From contig OZ014412.1 in assembly GCA_963965975.1 (NCBI GenBank), forward strand, positions 9,963,849 through 10,027,848: 64,000 bases of DNA. The letters are read 5' to 3'. The notes below the pieces were generated by a model. It was given only the letters and a program-made list of their open reading frames with translations, ran no database searches and had not been told where the DNA came from. Source of the stretch: Xestospongia bergquistia (taxonomy: Eukaryota > Porifera > Demospongiae > Haplosclerida > Petrosiidae). Every line of letters begins with the position of its first letter. Within the stretch, counting starts at the first letter, position 1. The translations under genes and the position numbers were made by a program. Below, in pieces: positions 45,201 through 60,200 of the stretch.

Positions 45201-48200
45201 ACCTCTGAATAAACTAATTCTTGAATTTTAATGATATTCAATTTGTCAATTTCTCATGTTTCACAGTTCTCATTTTGCAAGTGTGAACGCAGCTATGAAA
45301 TTTGAAGCACATGACAGCTTAATTAAGCTTGTACATGTATATACAATTATTGCATGTTGTAATACATTGCGATTATAGTTTCGCGATCCATAATCCACTC
45401 ACAAAAGTCACAAGACTTAAATACACACAAAAAATACCAAAAGTATATGTAAATAGGTTGTAATTCAATGCAGTAGATAGTATTTTGTTGAATCAATTCC
45501 TATCTCATTTGTACTATATTGATGCCTTAACTGAACTCTATATAAAATAAGTATACCTATATGTGACAAAAGTGAGCTAGTGGATCAAATGGTGGAAGTT
45601 TATGATCAATAAATAATGGACCAATCAGATTCATTGTTTAAAGGACCAATCATATTCATTGTATTTTATTTTCCCACGCTATACTAACCAATCATTTTGT
45701 TTTAATCATGAGACCGCTAAGTTCACTATTTAAACCCATTCACATTCATTCCTAGTCAATCTGAAGTCTGGATATTATACTTAACTTATTATTTTAAAAT
45801 CAAGATTACTTAACCCAGACGGGGTCAATTAGCTAACATTTCGAGCACATTCGACATTTTGGTGGCAGCGGTGGGATCACTTCGAACGGAAGACAGAAGA
45901 GAACCGCCCAGTGGACGAACGAGTACATTCCAGATTACGACGCTCATCGACACTTCAAATAGCCTATAGGTATCAATCTACTGTATCAGATAGTAAAGAA
46001 ACTCTTAGTAAGAGAAGAACAAAAATAAAGAGAAATACATAGATGGAAGAATTGACACATTTAATGGCTAGGATGGCTCAAATGATGGAACACAACCAAA
46101 CTCAGAGAAGTACTAACGTTCCCAAGTTCACAAACATGGGAGAAAACTAGGATATTGAAGATTATCTGACTCTCTTTGAATGATATAGGATTCTTAATGA
46201 CATGCCCGAAGATGACTGGACCCTACAATTAGCACCTGTGCTCACTGAGAGAGCAGGAGCAGCTTACAACGATGTAGAACCGAAAGCACCTTATGCCATT
46301 CTCAAGCAAGCAATTCTCCAACGTTATGAGATCAACCTAGAGGCAAGTCGAGTGAAGCTCCGACAGATGAGATTCAAGATAGATAACGACATTGCTGAAC
46401 ATGTTTCAAGAGTGGATGCTCTTGTTAAAAGATGGCTGATACTGGTTTCAAACCCAGATTTGTCTGATAAAGAGTGATTGGAGGAACTGGAAATACAGGT
46501 ACGAAGGGAGATAGTGATGGAACAGGTACAAACTGGTCTGCCTCGGGACCTTCAAGCATGAATAGATGCTCGAGGACCTCATACCGTGGGGGAGTTAAAA
46601 CAGTGCATTCAAGAATACCAGCTGAAGTGAAAAGAGGAAGGTATGGAATGGAAATTTATTACATCCTCCCAACCCGAGATCAAGGAAGGACGGAACAGTC
46701 AGCCTAGTAGGAGAACAGAAACCAAGTCCACCTCAAAAAGAGAAATAACTTGCTACAAATGTGGTCAGATTGGTCACATTTCCAGGAACTCTCCTAAGAA
46801 ATCATTTGGACAAGGGATGAGTTACCAAGATCAGTTAAGGAAAGGCATTGTGAATGGAATACCTACTGACAGAATAGTGTTGGACACTGGAGCGTCTACC
46901 ACTATCGTACATCAAAGGATGGTAACAGAGGAGAACTATACTGGATGTGCTAAAAGAACAGTGCATAAGATCATGACAGATGGAAGTGGTCCAATACGTC
47001 AACAACCTTATCAGATACCTCCAGCCCTGAAGAAAGATCTTTGATGAACTGCAAACCATGCTGAAGGACGGATTAATTGAGGAGTCGAGCAGTGAATGGT
47101 CATAACCCAATTGTTGTGGTTAAGAAGAAGGATGCCAGTAATAGAATTTGTGTGGATTACAGGAAATTGAACACAATTACCAAATTTGATGCCTACCCCA
47201 TGCCAAGAATAGACAAGATGTTAGATTCCATAGGGAATGCAAAATATATCTCTACTCTCGATCTAGCGAAAGGGTATTGGCAGATACCAATGGACAAACA
47301 GGATTGTGAGAAGACTGCGTTCAGCACCCCTTTAGGATTATTTCAGTTCACTGTGATGCCTTTTGGACTAAGTGGGGCACTAGTGTCTTTTCAACGAATG
47401 ATGGACCAAACCTTAAGAGGACTTAATGACTTTATTGGGGTATATGTAGATGACATTGTAATTCATAGCTCAACTTGGAAAGAACATCTAGTTCACTTAC
47501 AGCAAGTATTGGAAATGACTATCCTATTGCTTACTTCAGTAAGAAGCTGCTGGACAGAGAACCAAAATATGCTGTGGTGGAAAAGAATGTGTAGCAATAA
47601 AACTAGGAGTACAAGCCTTTTCAGTATATTTGATCGGAAAGCTTTTTATAATACAAACTGACCACCGAGTGCTCCAGTGGCTACAGAAGTTTAAAGAAGG
47701 GAACTCTAGACTGATGAGGTGGAGCCTGACACTTCAGCCCTATCAATTTACAGTAGAGCACAGAAAAGGACAAGAGAATGCAAATGCTGATGGATTGTCC
47801 CGATTGGAAATGGAGCAACCCACACTTCGTGCAAAAGAAGGTTGGAGGAAATGTGACAAAAGTGAGCTAGTGGATCAAATGGAGGAAGTTTATGATCAAT
47901 AAATAATGGACCAATCAGATTCATTGTTTAAAGGACCAATCAGATTCATTGTATTTTATTTTCCCACGCTACATTAACCAATCATTTTGTTTTAGTCATG
48001 AGACCGCTAAGTTCACTATTTAAACCCATTCACATTCATTCCTATTAAATCTGAAGTCTGGATATTATACTTAACTTATTATTTTAAAATCAAGATTACT
48101 TAACCCAGACGGGGTCAATTAGCTAACGTTTTGAGTGCATCCGACACTATAAATGAGCCAGAAAACACAGATCATTAATTGATATAGTGTCTTAACCAAA

Positions 48201-51200
48201 TGGAGAAACAGAGAAAACTATGTTATTGCTTCTGCAACAAACAGTTATGATTTTTGTGAAAGAGACTTGCATTATATATTTCAACCTCATTCATTTCTTG
48301 TAATTTCATTTATTGTGTGTGACCTGACCCCTGCTCAGTCCTTACATTGAGCATGGAAGACAAAATCTGTGAAAAGCAGTAGAAGATTAGGTTTAGTCTA
48401 TTGTTTTAATCTTTTTTAATGTCTGAAATTAATTATATAAACTTATTTATGTGATAGGTCACATAAATTATGTAATATAATTATCATAGCTATGTCATTA
48501 TATTAGGGCATAATTTAGCTATGTGATGAAGCAATTGAAGTTTGGTTGAGTTAAATCTTTTTTCATGATGTCTGAAAGTATTTCTTATGAACTTATATGT
48601 ATGTTATAGTTTATATTAGTACTATTGCTGGATTATTAAATTTAAGACAACTTTTAACAGCAATTTTCCTTTCAATTATTTAGCTCCGAATGCATTATTT
48701 CCAATGAAACCAACTGAAGTTACTGCTTTCATATCAAGAATGCGGACTATTATTCAAGAGAAAAAATGTATTTCTTTAGTTTATGAACCTGATAAAGGGA
48801 AGAGATGTCTACATTGGGCCTTGGAAAGCATTGACTTGGCTCAAAAAGCGGTTAGCAAAGTATAGTATATATTTCACAATTTTATAATAAGAGTATGCAC
48901 CAATTCATTGATATTGTAGAGATGATTATGTAAATTTAATTGTTATTATAATACATTAAACACAAGTTTCAGTATTTTGATAAGTATTGTTGTGAAGATG
49001 TGTTAGAGATTTAATCAATCATTTGTAAGATAGGCTGGGATGGCCTATACCATCCATTTAAATCAATTTGACAAAAGGGAACAACCAAGGTAGTAACAAT
49101 GACAATCATCCTTTTTATATAATATATACATTGGTTTGTAGCTATGGGTATCATACTATCAATACTATCATATTTTATTTGTGTTCCTTTTGTCAGATTG
49201 ATTATCAACCATTACTACATCACCTTTAATCTTTAAAAAATCCTTTTATGTACTTAAGGTATAAAGGCAGGGTCATTTTACCTGAGTCTCTTTTTACATG
49301 CATGGTCATTTTAAAAGACTCCTAGCAGATGTTATATTTCTTTTTGTTGATGATACTATCTAACAAAGTGTTCTTGCCATTGGCTTTTAACTCCAGAAGG
49401 AGACTACATGCAAGTTCAAAACTACTGTTTGATTTTAAAAACAAAGATGTAAAAACTAATGTCCGTTTTTACATCTTTGTAGTATCATGGTTCCTGTGAG
49501 CTATGCCTGTCATTGTAATTAATTACATGTCAGTTTCATAGTACTTCCCCTTTCTAGTCTTTTCTCATTATGCACTTCTAGTCTACTATAGTTATTGTTG
49601 TAATATTACTTAATTACCTTTGCTGCATACAACAATATAGAATATGTCAATATCAAATGTGACAATATTAAAATATTGTGAATTTTTTTAAAATCAATAT
49701 AAAAATTTTGATTTTTCCTTACAGGCAGATATGTACATAGGTTGGCGGGATGATATGCAAGAAATTATGGAGTTGCTATTGCAAGACACTTACTTTGACA
49801 CAATGTTTATTCAAGATTTCCCCTTTTATTTCAATCTTGCCTACTATATACACAAGTAATGTTGTTTTGGTGCTGATGCTTTTACTTTCTTGACAATGTC
49901 TTTGTAGGAATTCATCATCACAGTTAAAAATTCCTATGAACTTAAATAAGTTTATTAAAATTTGTATAACACAAATTTCAAGACTTCCAGTTCCATCAAT
50001 AGTGGAGAAATTATCCATATTTATTAAAGCGTAAGCAACCTTTTTATTTTCTTTATTATATTCCACAACAACATCTTAATTATTGTATCAGACTATCAAA
50101 GGCAATGAAACATATTTTTCCTTTACCATGAGCACCATGATAAATGAATAACGATAGCTAATTTTCAAGCCAACTTTCTGTATAGCCTTGAGCATATTGC
50201 CACTGTTATCTCACCATTAGGGAACATGGATGTTTATTATGCCTATCACATTTTATGTTTTGTCAAGTTTGTTGTATTATTATATGTGACAATTGAAGGC
50301 ACTGACTGAATTAAAGATGAAGCCAATTAATATCTATATGAATTGCAAGTAATTAAGCTTTAGTATTTAGAAAATACCTTTGACAGTGTATAGCTTATGC
50401 TTAGTCTTTAACATTAGTAAATTCTAGTGATAGTCTTGTTATATTAATAATTTTGTTTCATTTTGTTATTTATTATTTAGGGGAGACTTTGTAATAGTTT
50501 TTAGTAGTGGTCAAAAAAATACTCTATTTGAACTCACAGCTAAATCATTCTTAAAAGTGTGCAATGAATATTTTAGAGTTAATTCATATGCCAAATATTC
50601 TCATATTAGATTGCTCTTCGGTGAGTGTCATGCATTTCACCAAAAATTAATTGTTTTGTTTTTATAGCATCAATTGCTATAAAGTTCTTTAGTTTATGTT
50701 CAAAAACAAAAAAGACTAAAAAACTTTGGCCTAAACATTTTATTGAAGTAAGTGTTGACATATTCATCATTTAAAAGCAATTTTCTTATTTGCATATATT
50801 GAATGTCTTTTCAAACTGTCATTGACTATTGTCAGCCATTTATGTATACTAGTTAGCAAATTTAAATTGCATATAAGTTTTGAGAAGATTTGACTTTTTA
50901 TCAATTTTTCATTGAGCATGTATCTTGTTAAGTATAGCATGAAGTGTGAAACACTGTTTTTGAATGTTTCCTTAATCATTCAGCATTACAAGTCTAATGA
51001 CATAAGTCATACTGGTATAAATGATTTTCAACGTGGACTAGAGGCAATGACTACAATACTTGTTGATCAGCCCAACCTAATGCTCAGCTGGAAAGATGTC
51101 TCTTGCATATTTACTTCTAAAGTTCATTCAATAACTATTTTAAAGTAAGTTACATACATCAAGGTAGCATGTTATACTGTTATTTAGAAATTTCATTGCT

Positions 51201-54200
51201 ATTTGTGACGACTATATTACAAGAGGCAATGGTGATGAAAGTTTTTGCAGTGACTATTTAAAACCTGTGACATCATTTTATTTGTCAAAAGTTAAAAAAA
51301 TTGAGCAACCAAACTCTGACAAGAATGAAATAATAAATGAAGTAAGTTATATACAATTTATATCACATCATTCCATTCTGATTTAGTATTCAGTGATGGT
51401 ATAGTTAAAACAAAATCTCAATTGTTTAGGGGTTGCATTTTCTTTCCTTTTTATTTAATTTAATTAATGGACATCAGTGGTCACTTTCAAATTTTGAAAT
51501 TATGTTTCAGCAGTGGGTGACTATTCTTGTTAACATCATAGACCTTTCACTCTCAAACTGTATACAATGTATTGATCTATTGGTTAATCCAGTTGAACTA
51601 ACTCTGTGGGAAGGTTATCATGAATGTTTGAATAGACAGGTTTGTTATGAATACTATCATAGTAAGATACAACATTGTTTGTAGCTTGAGAATAGATTAA
51701 AGGACCATTGTCATAAGATGTCTGTTGAAAATTTCACTGCAGTTGTTAATATTGGTAGTTTTGAAAAGTCAAAGGTCAGTAAATCTATTAATAATAGAGA
51801 GCATGAGATTGGATTAGTTGTTGTAGTATGATATCTGTATAATGTGACATATTATATTATCTATTTCTCTTTTCATATGTAGATAATAGACACCTTTCTT
51901 GGGAGATTTCCTTCTATTATGCCCAAAAACATTACTATCACAGAGGAACCATTTAAGAGTTTGTTTATACTTGCAAGCACTCAGTGAGTCTAGGCCTATA
52001 CCAACACTACATGTAATTATTGTTCATTTACTAATGTCTCATCAACCATTTAAATGGAATTCTTTACATCATAAGCATGCTATTACACATCTTTACCTTT
52101 TTAGTTTAACTCAACCTAAGCATCAGAAGCAATTGCTGTCATTTTTCAAAGTGGTCATGGAATGTTACAGGAAAACTAATCAATCACTGGAGTTTCTCAC
52201 AGATCTCTTTCAGTTTGATATTCATCCTTCAGAGATCTTTGCAGCTCAGTTCTGTGTCATTTTGAAGGAGTTCATTACAGATTGTAAACTCCAAAAAGCA
52301 ATACACAATGATATTGTTCTTATAATAGTGAGTTTTGTGTACAGATATAAGATAGTTATGTTACATTTCCTCAGAGCAAGTTATCCCTAACTGAAAATTC
52401 CTTTGTATGGATGACTGTCAACACTATGATACAGGTACTATTAAATATAGCATTGTGAATATTGTCTATGTAATACAAGTTGATAGTTAACTCTAGACTA
52501 CTCAACAAAACTAATGTATAATTGTCATGTGTGCTGGCTGTATGTAGCAAACTTATTTGATGCAAAAGCAAGCATAATACTTTTTGATTACTATGTTTAT
52601 GTAGCTTTTTAGAAGTAATAATGGTTATATTTTTACTCTTAGACAAATAAGATGCTATTCCTAACCTGGCCAAAGTAACTTATTATTATATATAATAATA
52701 ATTAATAATTTAATTATTAATGACTTAATACTTTAGTTTCTACTAGCTGTAAGAAGCATGTTAGGTATTCCTTGATTATTTTAAGTCACCTGTGATATAC
52801 AGACAATATCTACATATCGAGTTCCTTTTCTTGTTGAATATAATTATAACAAACAAACAAAATATTTTTACGTGTCCTTTTCCATGGACCTAAAATGCAT
52901 ATGATAAGCATGATGGAACTCCTTTGATGCAAGTTTCTACACAACACATGTTTTGTAACATTTAAATACTCTCCAATTTTCATTTATAATTTTGACAAGT
53001 AAATATTCATTTATTGGTAAAATGTTGATTAAGAAGAATAAGACATAATTATCTTATATTTAAAATTAATTATAGTAAAATCTGTTTGGTACATAGGTGG
53101 TGTTTCAAAGTGGGTTGCAATTTGATCACAATGTGCTAGATAGTTTATCTTGCTTTTGTTCACCTGACTTAAATGAGAAACACATCCATTCTGTTAAAAT
53201 TCGTACAATTTTTAATATTTTCTTGATTATGACTGAAGGCATGAAACTTTCTTCAAACAATTTTGACTGTCTTAAAGAATATAGTTCAGTAATTAAGCCA
53301 ATGGCTAAGTCATTTCAAAACATTTGGAATGCTTTCAAAAAAATCGAAGGCATCAATAAAGAACCTACCATTGCGATGTTCAAAAAAAGAGTAGAAAACA
53401 TCCCTGAATTTCTTCAGTATGTTGATGGTGCTTTGAATTGTTTCAAAAGTTTTGTTGAAGATACTGGACGACTAATTAAAGAAAAGAATATCACATATGA
53501 TAATTTAGATGCATTAGACACTCATTATGAGGTGTATGAAGCAATCTCACAGTGTGTTTCGCAAGTCTTCTTTAGTGAAGTTGATGTCATTTTGAAAAAA
53601 GAGTTGTCAGATCTTAAGAAGTGCTATGATAAATGTGTGAATGAGATCAAAAAATTATTGGTTAGGTCACCTAAAAATTATCCAGAACTAGCCAAGTAAG
53701 TATATTACAATAAAAGTTATATAATTGTCTTTATATTATAATTATTAATGTATATAGGTCACATGTTCAATTTGTATTGACAAAGTATGGTATAGAACTT
53801 CCTCCAGTAATAGATACCCATCTGAAAGAGTTGCTTATACCATCTACTGGTCACCATGAAATCCCCTCAACTGATGGCTCACAAGGCTATATTGTGTATA
53901 CTTATCATGCTAGTCCTACCAGTCAGTTATCATCTCTTGAATCATTAAAAGATAGTCTGACAGAATTTCTACAGCCATTGAAAGAGTCATTAGATATTCT
54001 TGTTTTCATTGAAATAAAAAGTTGTCAAATCTTAGTGAAATGCATTAATTACTTCCTTGACAAGTTGTCTTCAGCGCATCTACCTGGTCACCAGCACTCT
54101 CAGACCCTCTTTACAGGCTCCAAAATGTTCACTCTTGATTGTCAAAAGAAGATGATTCAGCTAAATGATGCTGTTCAAGAAGCTGAAACTGTTGTGATAT

Positions 54201-57200
54201 CTCTAATAAAAGGCAATGTAAGAATGGAAATTATTGCTGACATATTCGACTGCAATGATCTTAAGAGCATTGATCTATCAGTAGAAAATGACTCCCTCCA
54301 GCAATATTACAAGTTAAAGATTGGACATGAGATCTTTGTTAATATCTCTAATAGTTTCATTGCATTATTAGAACTCCTTGATGTATACAAACATATTTTT
54401 GCTTTGCAGAAAATTAATACGTTTTTTGGTCTTAATAAGTGCTTAAATGATCCAATAATGATGAAGTTAATTGAAATTGCAAAGGAAGTTGATGAAGCTC
54501 AGAAGGCAAGTGAAGTTGAGTCACCCAACACTCATTTCATCACTTCATCTGATGCCTGTGATAAAATATCAACTATCAAAGATATTTTTGGTATTGAAGA
54601 CCTCATAGACAATCCTTGTTTCAATTTATTCTCTCTTTTACAACATGGTTGTCCTCTATATGGATTTGCTCAAGAGAGAGGTTATAATTTAAGTAATGGT
54701 ATGGAGACTTTTTATCAAGAATATCAATTAGTAACTGCAGACCTTTTACACGAAGATCATCAAGAAGAGTTATTAGCAGTTCTACTTGGTGCTATGCAAT
54801 TGACTTCTTGTTTCTTTGATAAATCTTGTTCCCTTCTTGACCTTTGGACTAGTATAAACAAGATTAGCAATGTATCAGCAGCAACAGCTCAACTAAAGAC
54901 AGTTAATGAAGAAATAGGTCTTATCAAGATCTGGTTTAATAGAATATCTGTAAGTTAACTGACATGTAAACCAATATGTCAATAGATGAAAGTTGAATGA
55001 ATGAAATGATCTATGGATTGGTTGTATGTTTAATAACAGCTAGAAGAGAATAAAGACAGGTAGATAGTTTATAAAACATGTCATTGTATATTACAGAATA
55101 TTGTATATCACTATCTTCTTTTTTATTAGGAAGGGTCTCAAGAAATGAATGAAAATACTCTACAATGTATTCTTCATTCTGGATCTTATCACTTCTTTTG
55201 TGATGAATATCATGTTGTAGTTAAATTACAATTTAATCCATTTTGTGAAAATCAGAGGGGTAAATTGAATGGTTGTACCATTAAGTAAATGAAACAAGTT
55301 GTTTTTACTTAAATAGACCAGCCTTTTAAAGAATGGTCTAGTAATAAAATAGAAGATTTCATTCGGCAATTAACCTTGATTAATTCTGAAATAGAAAGTA
55401 GTGATAATGAAGTTGGTACTAATTTCAGATGGTTTCAACAAGTAATTTTGACCATACATTATGATGTACTCTTATATTATACTTATACAGTTTAATATAG
55501 CTGCAATGGAATTACGAGATTGCTATTCTCAATTGCAACATGATGGTCATCCACTTTATTTGAAGTCATCATCAGAACAATATTTATTATATCCTCAGTA
55601 TGAAAGATTACAATTACTAAAAGACAAAGTATGATGAGGTTTATATTACATTTATTTAATATGTAATATCATATTATAGGTGACTGTCTGTAAAAAGCAA
55701 CTGACAAAGTTTAATGATGTCTTTTTAAAATCCAGAAATGATCTTCCCTTGTTGTCATTTGTAAGCACTCAGAAACTAAAAGCAATTTATAGAAACTTAA
55801 AAGAGGAATTTCCGGACTTTGATGACCTTTTAAAAGATGTTGGTTTTCTCTTTAATTTAGATATTAGTTCTTGTTATGTTATACATGAAGTTAGTCACAA
55901 AGAGTGTACAATTAATTTTATTAAAACTATTAATTATTTATTTTAATAGGAACTTTCTAAATATCATCAAGCTGATGGAAATACCATCGAGGAAAGTGAA
56001 CATCCTGCCAAAATAATTGGGCATTTTTTGAGCAATCTTGTTAATAAACCTGAATTAAGGCCTTTTCTTTCTGCTGCTGTTCTACCACAAAAGGGAGCTC
56101 ATAGGAAAGATCCAATTACAATCTCTTTAATTTCAGCTTTTGATTATTCTAATTTGGACTTGGTTCGATTAATATACTGGAGTTTTGATAAAAACTTTCC
56201 ACTGTTTTGTCAGCTGTTTAGATGTTCATCGAATACATGTAAAGAAGGCATTGAGTTATTTTTTGACAGAATTAATCATTTTCCTCAACCAAAATATCTT
56301 GTACTGGGAATCAATTTAATTAGAAATGACTTGCAACAAGTGAGTCAGTCTTTGTGTGATATTATATATATCCATACTTTAAATAGGTTTTTTTACAACG
56401 ATTCTCTAAATTGAAATCAGATGCTCACAGAAATTCTGATCACTTCAAAACAATAGACATCTTTGTCATTGAGTACTCTCCTTCACTGTTTCGACACATA
56501 CCATGGATTGCTACCACAATCAAAGTGGTAAATTGTTACTTTGACTAGTTGATTACTTTTATTGATTTAATTTAGGACAAAGATAATCTACCTGATTTTA
56601 CTGATATATATGATCATTTAAGGGAACAAAAAATTGATAAAGATTTTAAGCGATTTCAAGTTGTGTATGGACTTCCAGGTAAAGAGAATAAAGAAATCAA
56701 TTAATTTGTACAATAGCAAAAAGTTGATATATACAATAATTGAAGCTGTTATTCTGGCAGATCCTAAAAAGATCAGGATTATACAATTTTTTGGTATAAA
56801 ACACTTTTATATCAATATATTAATGCTATTATGCAAAATTAATAATATGCATATTTTAAAATATTTTTGTGCTTGTTTTTTAGGCAGTGGTAAGACACAT
56901 TACATCAAGAATTGCCTTCCTGAAACAGCTACAGTGATTAGTATTAATGAAACCTTCAACAAGATTGAAATTGTTGAGTGTCTTAAAAAGGATGTGACCA
57001 CTGGTTTGGGACTCTTTTTGAATATCAATTTAGTGTGGCCTCAAGTAAGTGATTTGTCCTTTTAAATATATTTTTGATTATATTTATAGAAGTGGGACAG
57101 AGAAGAATACAAGAAACTATTTAATCAACTTGTAGATGATGTAAACTGGTTCTTTTTTGATTACTTCATACTTGGCTATGTTGATGTTCCTGAGAATACT

Positions 57201-60200
57201 AGTGCTGACTCAACTTCTCCTGGTTGTCTTTCATTACCTTTGGTAGCTGGAGTTTCCATGTCTGTTTATGTAGAGGTATGTGTTACAAAAGTATACGATT
57301 TTGTAAATTTATAGTCATAGCATTTATGATAGCTATATTGGTTTGAGTAGTGTGAAATAAATAAGAATTAATAGCTGAAATGAGAAGGCTGTATTGAAAC
57401 AATTAGCAATTATTACAATACTTAATAAATTTGTTAAATTGTTATACACATTTAATAGCACCTTAAGATAAGTAAATGTTGTACCTAAAATGTAGTATAA
57501 AGTGCTTATGATAGTGGTTAATTTATGATAATGTATTATAATTATAGCTACTAGTAATAGCAGTCAATGCATTCACACATATTTTAAAAGTTGCTTATAG
57601 TAAAAAAAAATTGATACTTCTCAATAACACTATTGCTTGACATTGACAGAAGATTTCTTAAAAAACAATCTGTCAGAACAAGTAAATAAAAATATTTTAT
57701 AAAGGAAAGAATATAGGGACAGCTAATATCAATCCAATACAAAGAATGCGAACAAGATAGTAGGGATGGTAATTGCATCATCCTTACATAAATTCAGTGT
57801 AGCACAGCTAGAATACAGTCATTTGCTTATCAATTATACAATATTGATCCTGGATCCTGTTTAATATCAAAGCAAGAACTATCATTCTACATTTGCATCC
57901 ATTCTCCATTGATATTAATTACTAACAAAATCAAAAATGGCTTCCTAAGAGTAGCTTTTGATAATAAACTTCTCAAATCACTATTTTTGTTTCTCAAAAC
58001 AAGACCTACAAAAGGAAATACTTTGTAGTTGAGCACCTTACCTTTGTAAATATAGTGTCCAAACTGTTTATAGTTATTATATTTTTATGAACTATGAAGC
58101 AGAAGCACATGAGGCAGAAAGATAGCAAATTCAGCACTTGACAAATTGTGTCTGTGGTTCATGTAAAAGGAATTGAAAGATTTTGATCAGTTTTAGTGAG
58201 ATACTCATTGTTTTTGACAATGCTTTCAAAAGGCAATCCAGGCCATCTGTACATAGGCCTGCTACTGCATGCCTCATAATGAATCTGATGAGTGTGGTCA
58301 AAACACTACTTCCTGTTGTACAGAGGGGATGAAGCAACATAGTAGCAGATGAAAATTAGTTTTGGTCAAGTATACTTTATGACCCAAAGCAATATTTTGA
58401 TTCTATAATTCATAAAGTATACTAAACCAAAACAATCTTATAATTCCTATACTCACAAAGTGTACTAAACTTTGTGAAACAAAACAATGTTATGATCCTT
58501 ATGCTCACAAAGTGTGGCAAGTCTATATTGACTAATACAGATTTAAATTTATAATTAAATAAAATAAAATTTATATGTAAATCTTAAAACCTAAACGTCC
58601 CAAACCCAAAAAACTAAACCATACATTTTCACTACCATTATTAAACTGTATGACACATAGTGATGTCATCATCAAAGTACAAGTTATATCATGGTACAAA
58701 TTACCTCAAGAAGCACCCAACCTAAGTTATAATGAAGTGATTATTATTGAAGGAAATCCTGCAAGAAATTGAAAGACTTTGATCAGATTTTGAGTGAGAT
58801 GTTCATTCTTTTCTGCCAATACTTTTCAAGGGACAATCCATGCCATCCCTATATAGGCACTGCTATTGCATGCCTCATATTGAATGTGATTGGATGTGGT
58901 CAAAATACTACTTCCTGTTGTGCCTAGTCTGACTGTTGATTGGGAAGTAACATAATATCAGGTGAAAATTAGTTTTTAGACAAAGTACTTTATGACCCAA
59001 AACAGATTTATGATTACTTTACTCACAAAGTGTGGTAAACCTACATTGATTTCATAAAGTTATAATATTATTTGTAGGCTCCATACTGGAAAATTGTTGA
59101 CGATCATTATGCAACAGATGAGGAATGTCTTGATCAGTCATATGAAAAATTTAAAGATCTCTTTCCTGTCTTTACTCTACTTGGTGAGAAGTTTACTCCT
59201 CCAATATTGTTTGATGTCCATAATAATCCTGGTGTGCAGCTAGTTTGTAAATATATCATTGCATACAGAGAAAAAAGACTGGACCACATTATTAAAAGTA
59301 TGTTCACTCTGTAAATATTGCATAAAATATAATGTACTTACAATATATGTTGATATTCTAGTTGAATATTGTATATTCAAGTTATGGTCCAAACATGATG
59401 GCTATATATAGCAGATACAATGTGCAATGATGTAAACTAGCCATGGGGTATAAAGCTGTATATGTAACGGCAAACGTTGTTGGGATAAGCTAGTTGGGCT
59501 ATAACCTGTTTTGCCTTGATGCAATAGAAATTCAAAGTGATATCACCTCTACTGTGTCTTACTTTACTCTTTTAGAGGCCAAAGACCCTCCAATTGAAAT
59601 TAACAAAATTATGAAAGATATTTCACCCAGTGAATGTCAAGAAATACTCTATGACACTTTTCCAATGGTTGAAGTTAGAGGGAAAAAAATTATGGAGGCT
59701 TTGTATTTGAGGTGGGCTCCTATATAATGTTTCTTGTCATTTTCTACTTGCATAATGATATTTTATGCGTCAGAGTATTTTATGTACAGATATAGTAATG
59801 ATATTATTTTTAACTTTATTTGAAATGTAATTAATTGACTGAAAGAACAAATGAATTCTATCACATTCTTTATATTTAGATACATGGAAAGACGATGTAT
59901 ATTTCTAGAGAATTGTCCTCATCTTCGTTATAATGAAGGCTACAGAGAAACTATAAGAAACAGTGAAGGGAGAGTGATTGGAGTTAGAAACACAGCAAAA
60001 ATGAGATCTACATTGTTTGCTATTATGCAAGAAGAGGTTGGAAATTTTTGTAAGCAGTCTATGTCATGGTCATTTGATGTTCATAGACAGGTTTGTTTAT
60101 AGCTTAAAGCTAATTGAATTGTCTGTATAAAAATATTATTATAAACAAATTGCTCTAAAATGTCCTAACTATGTGAAGACATTAATTATGACATATTTAT

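Larger units (their letters stand above)
45562..48146 (+). mobile_element. Non-autonomous Ty3/gypsy LTR retrotransposon with complete ends
   Basis: Two 295-base LTRs (45562-45856 and 47852-48146) enclose shortened gag-pol. The pentamer CTATA flanks it on both sides (45557-45561 and 48147-48151), a standard 5-bp target duplication. The internal region lacks integrase and has a deletion joining reverse transcriptase to RNase H. By eye the LTRs differ at about 12 positions, so the insertion is fairly old. Confidence 0.9.
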
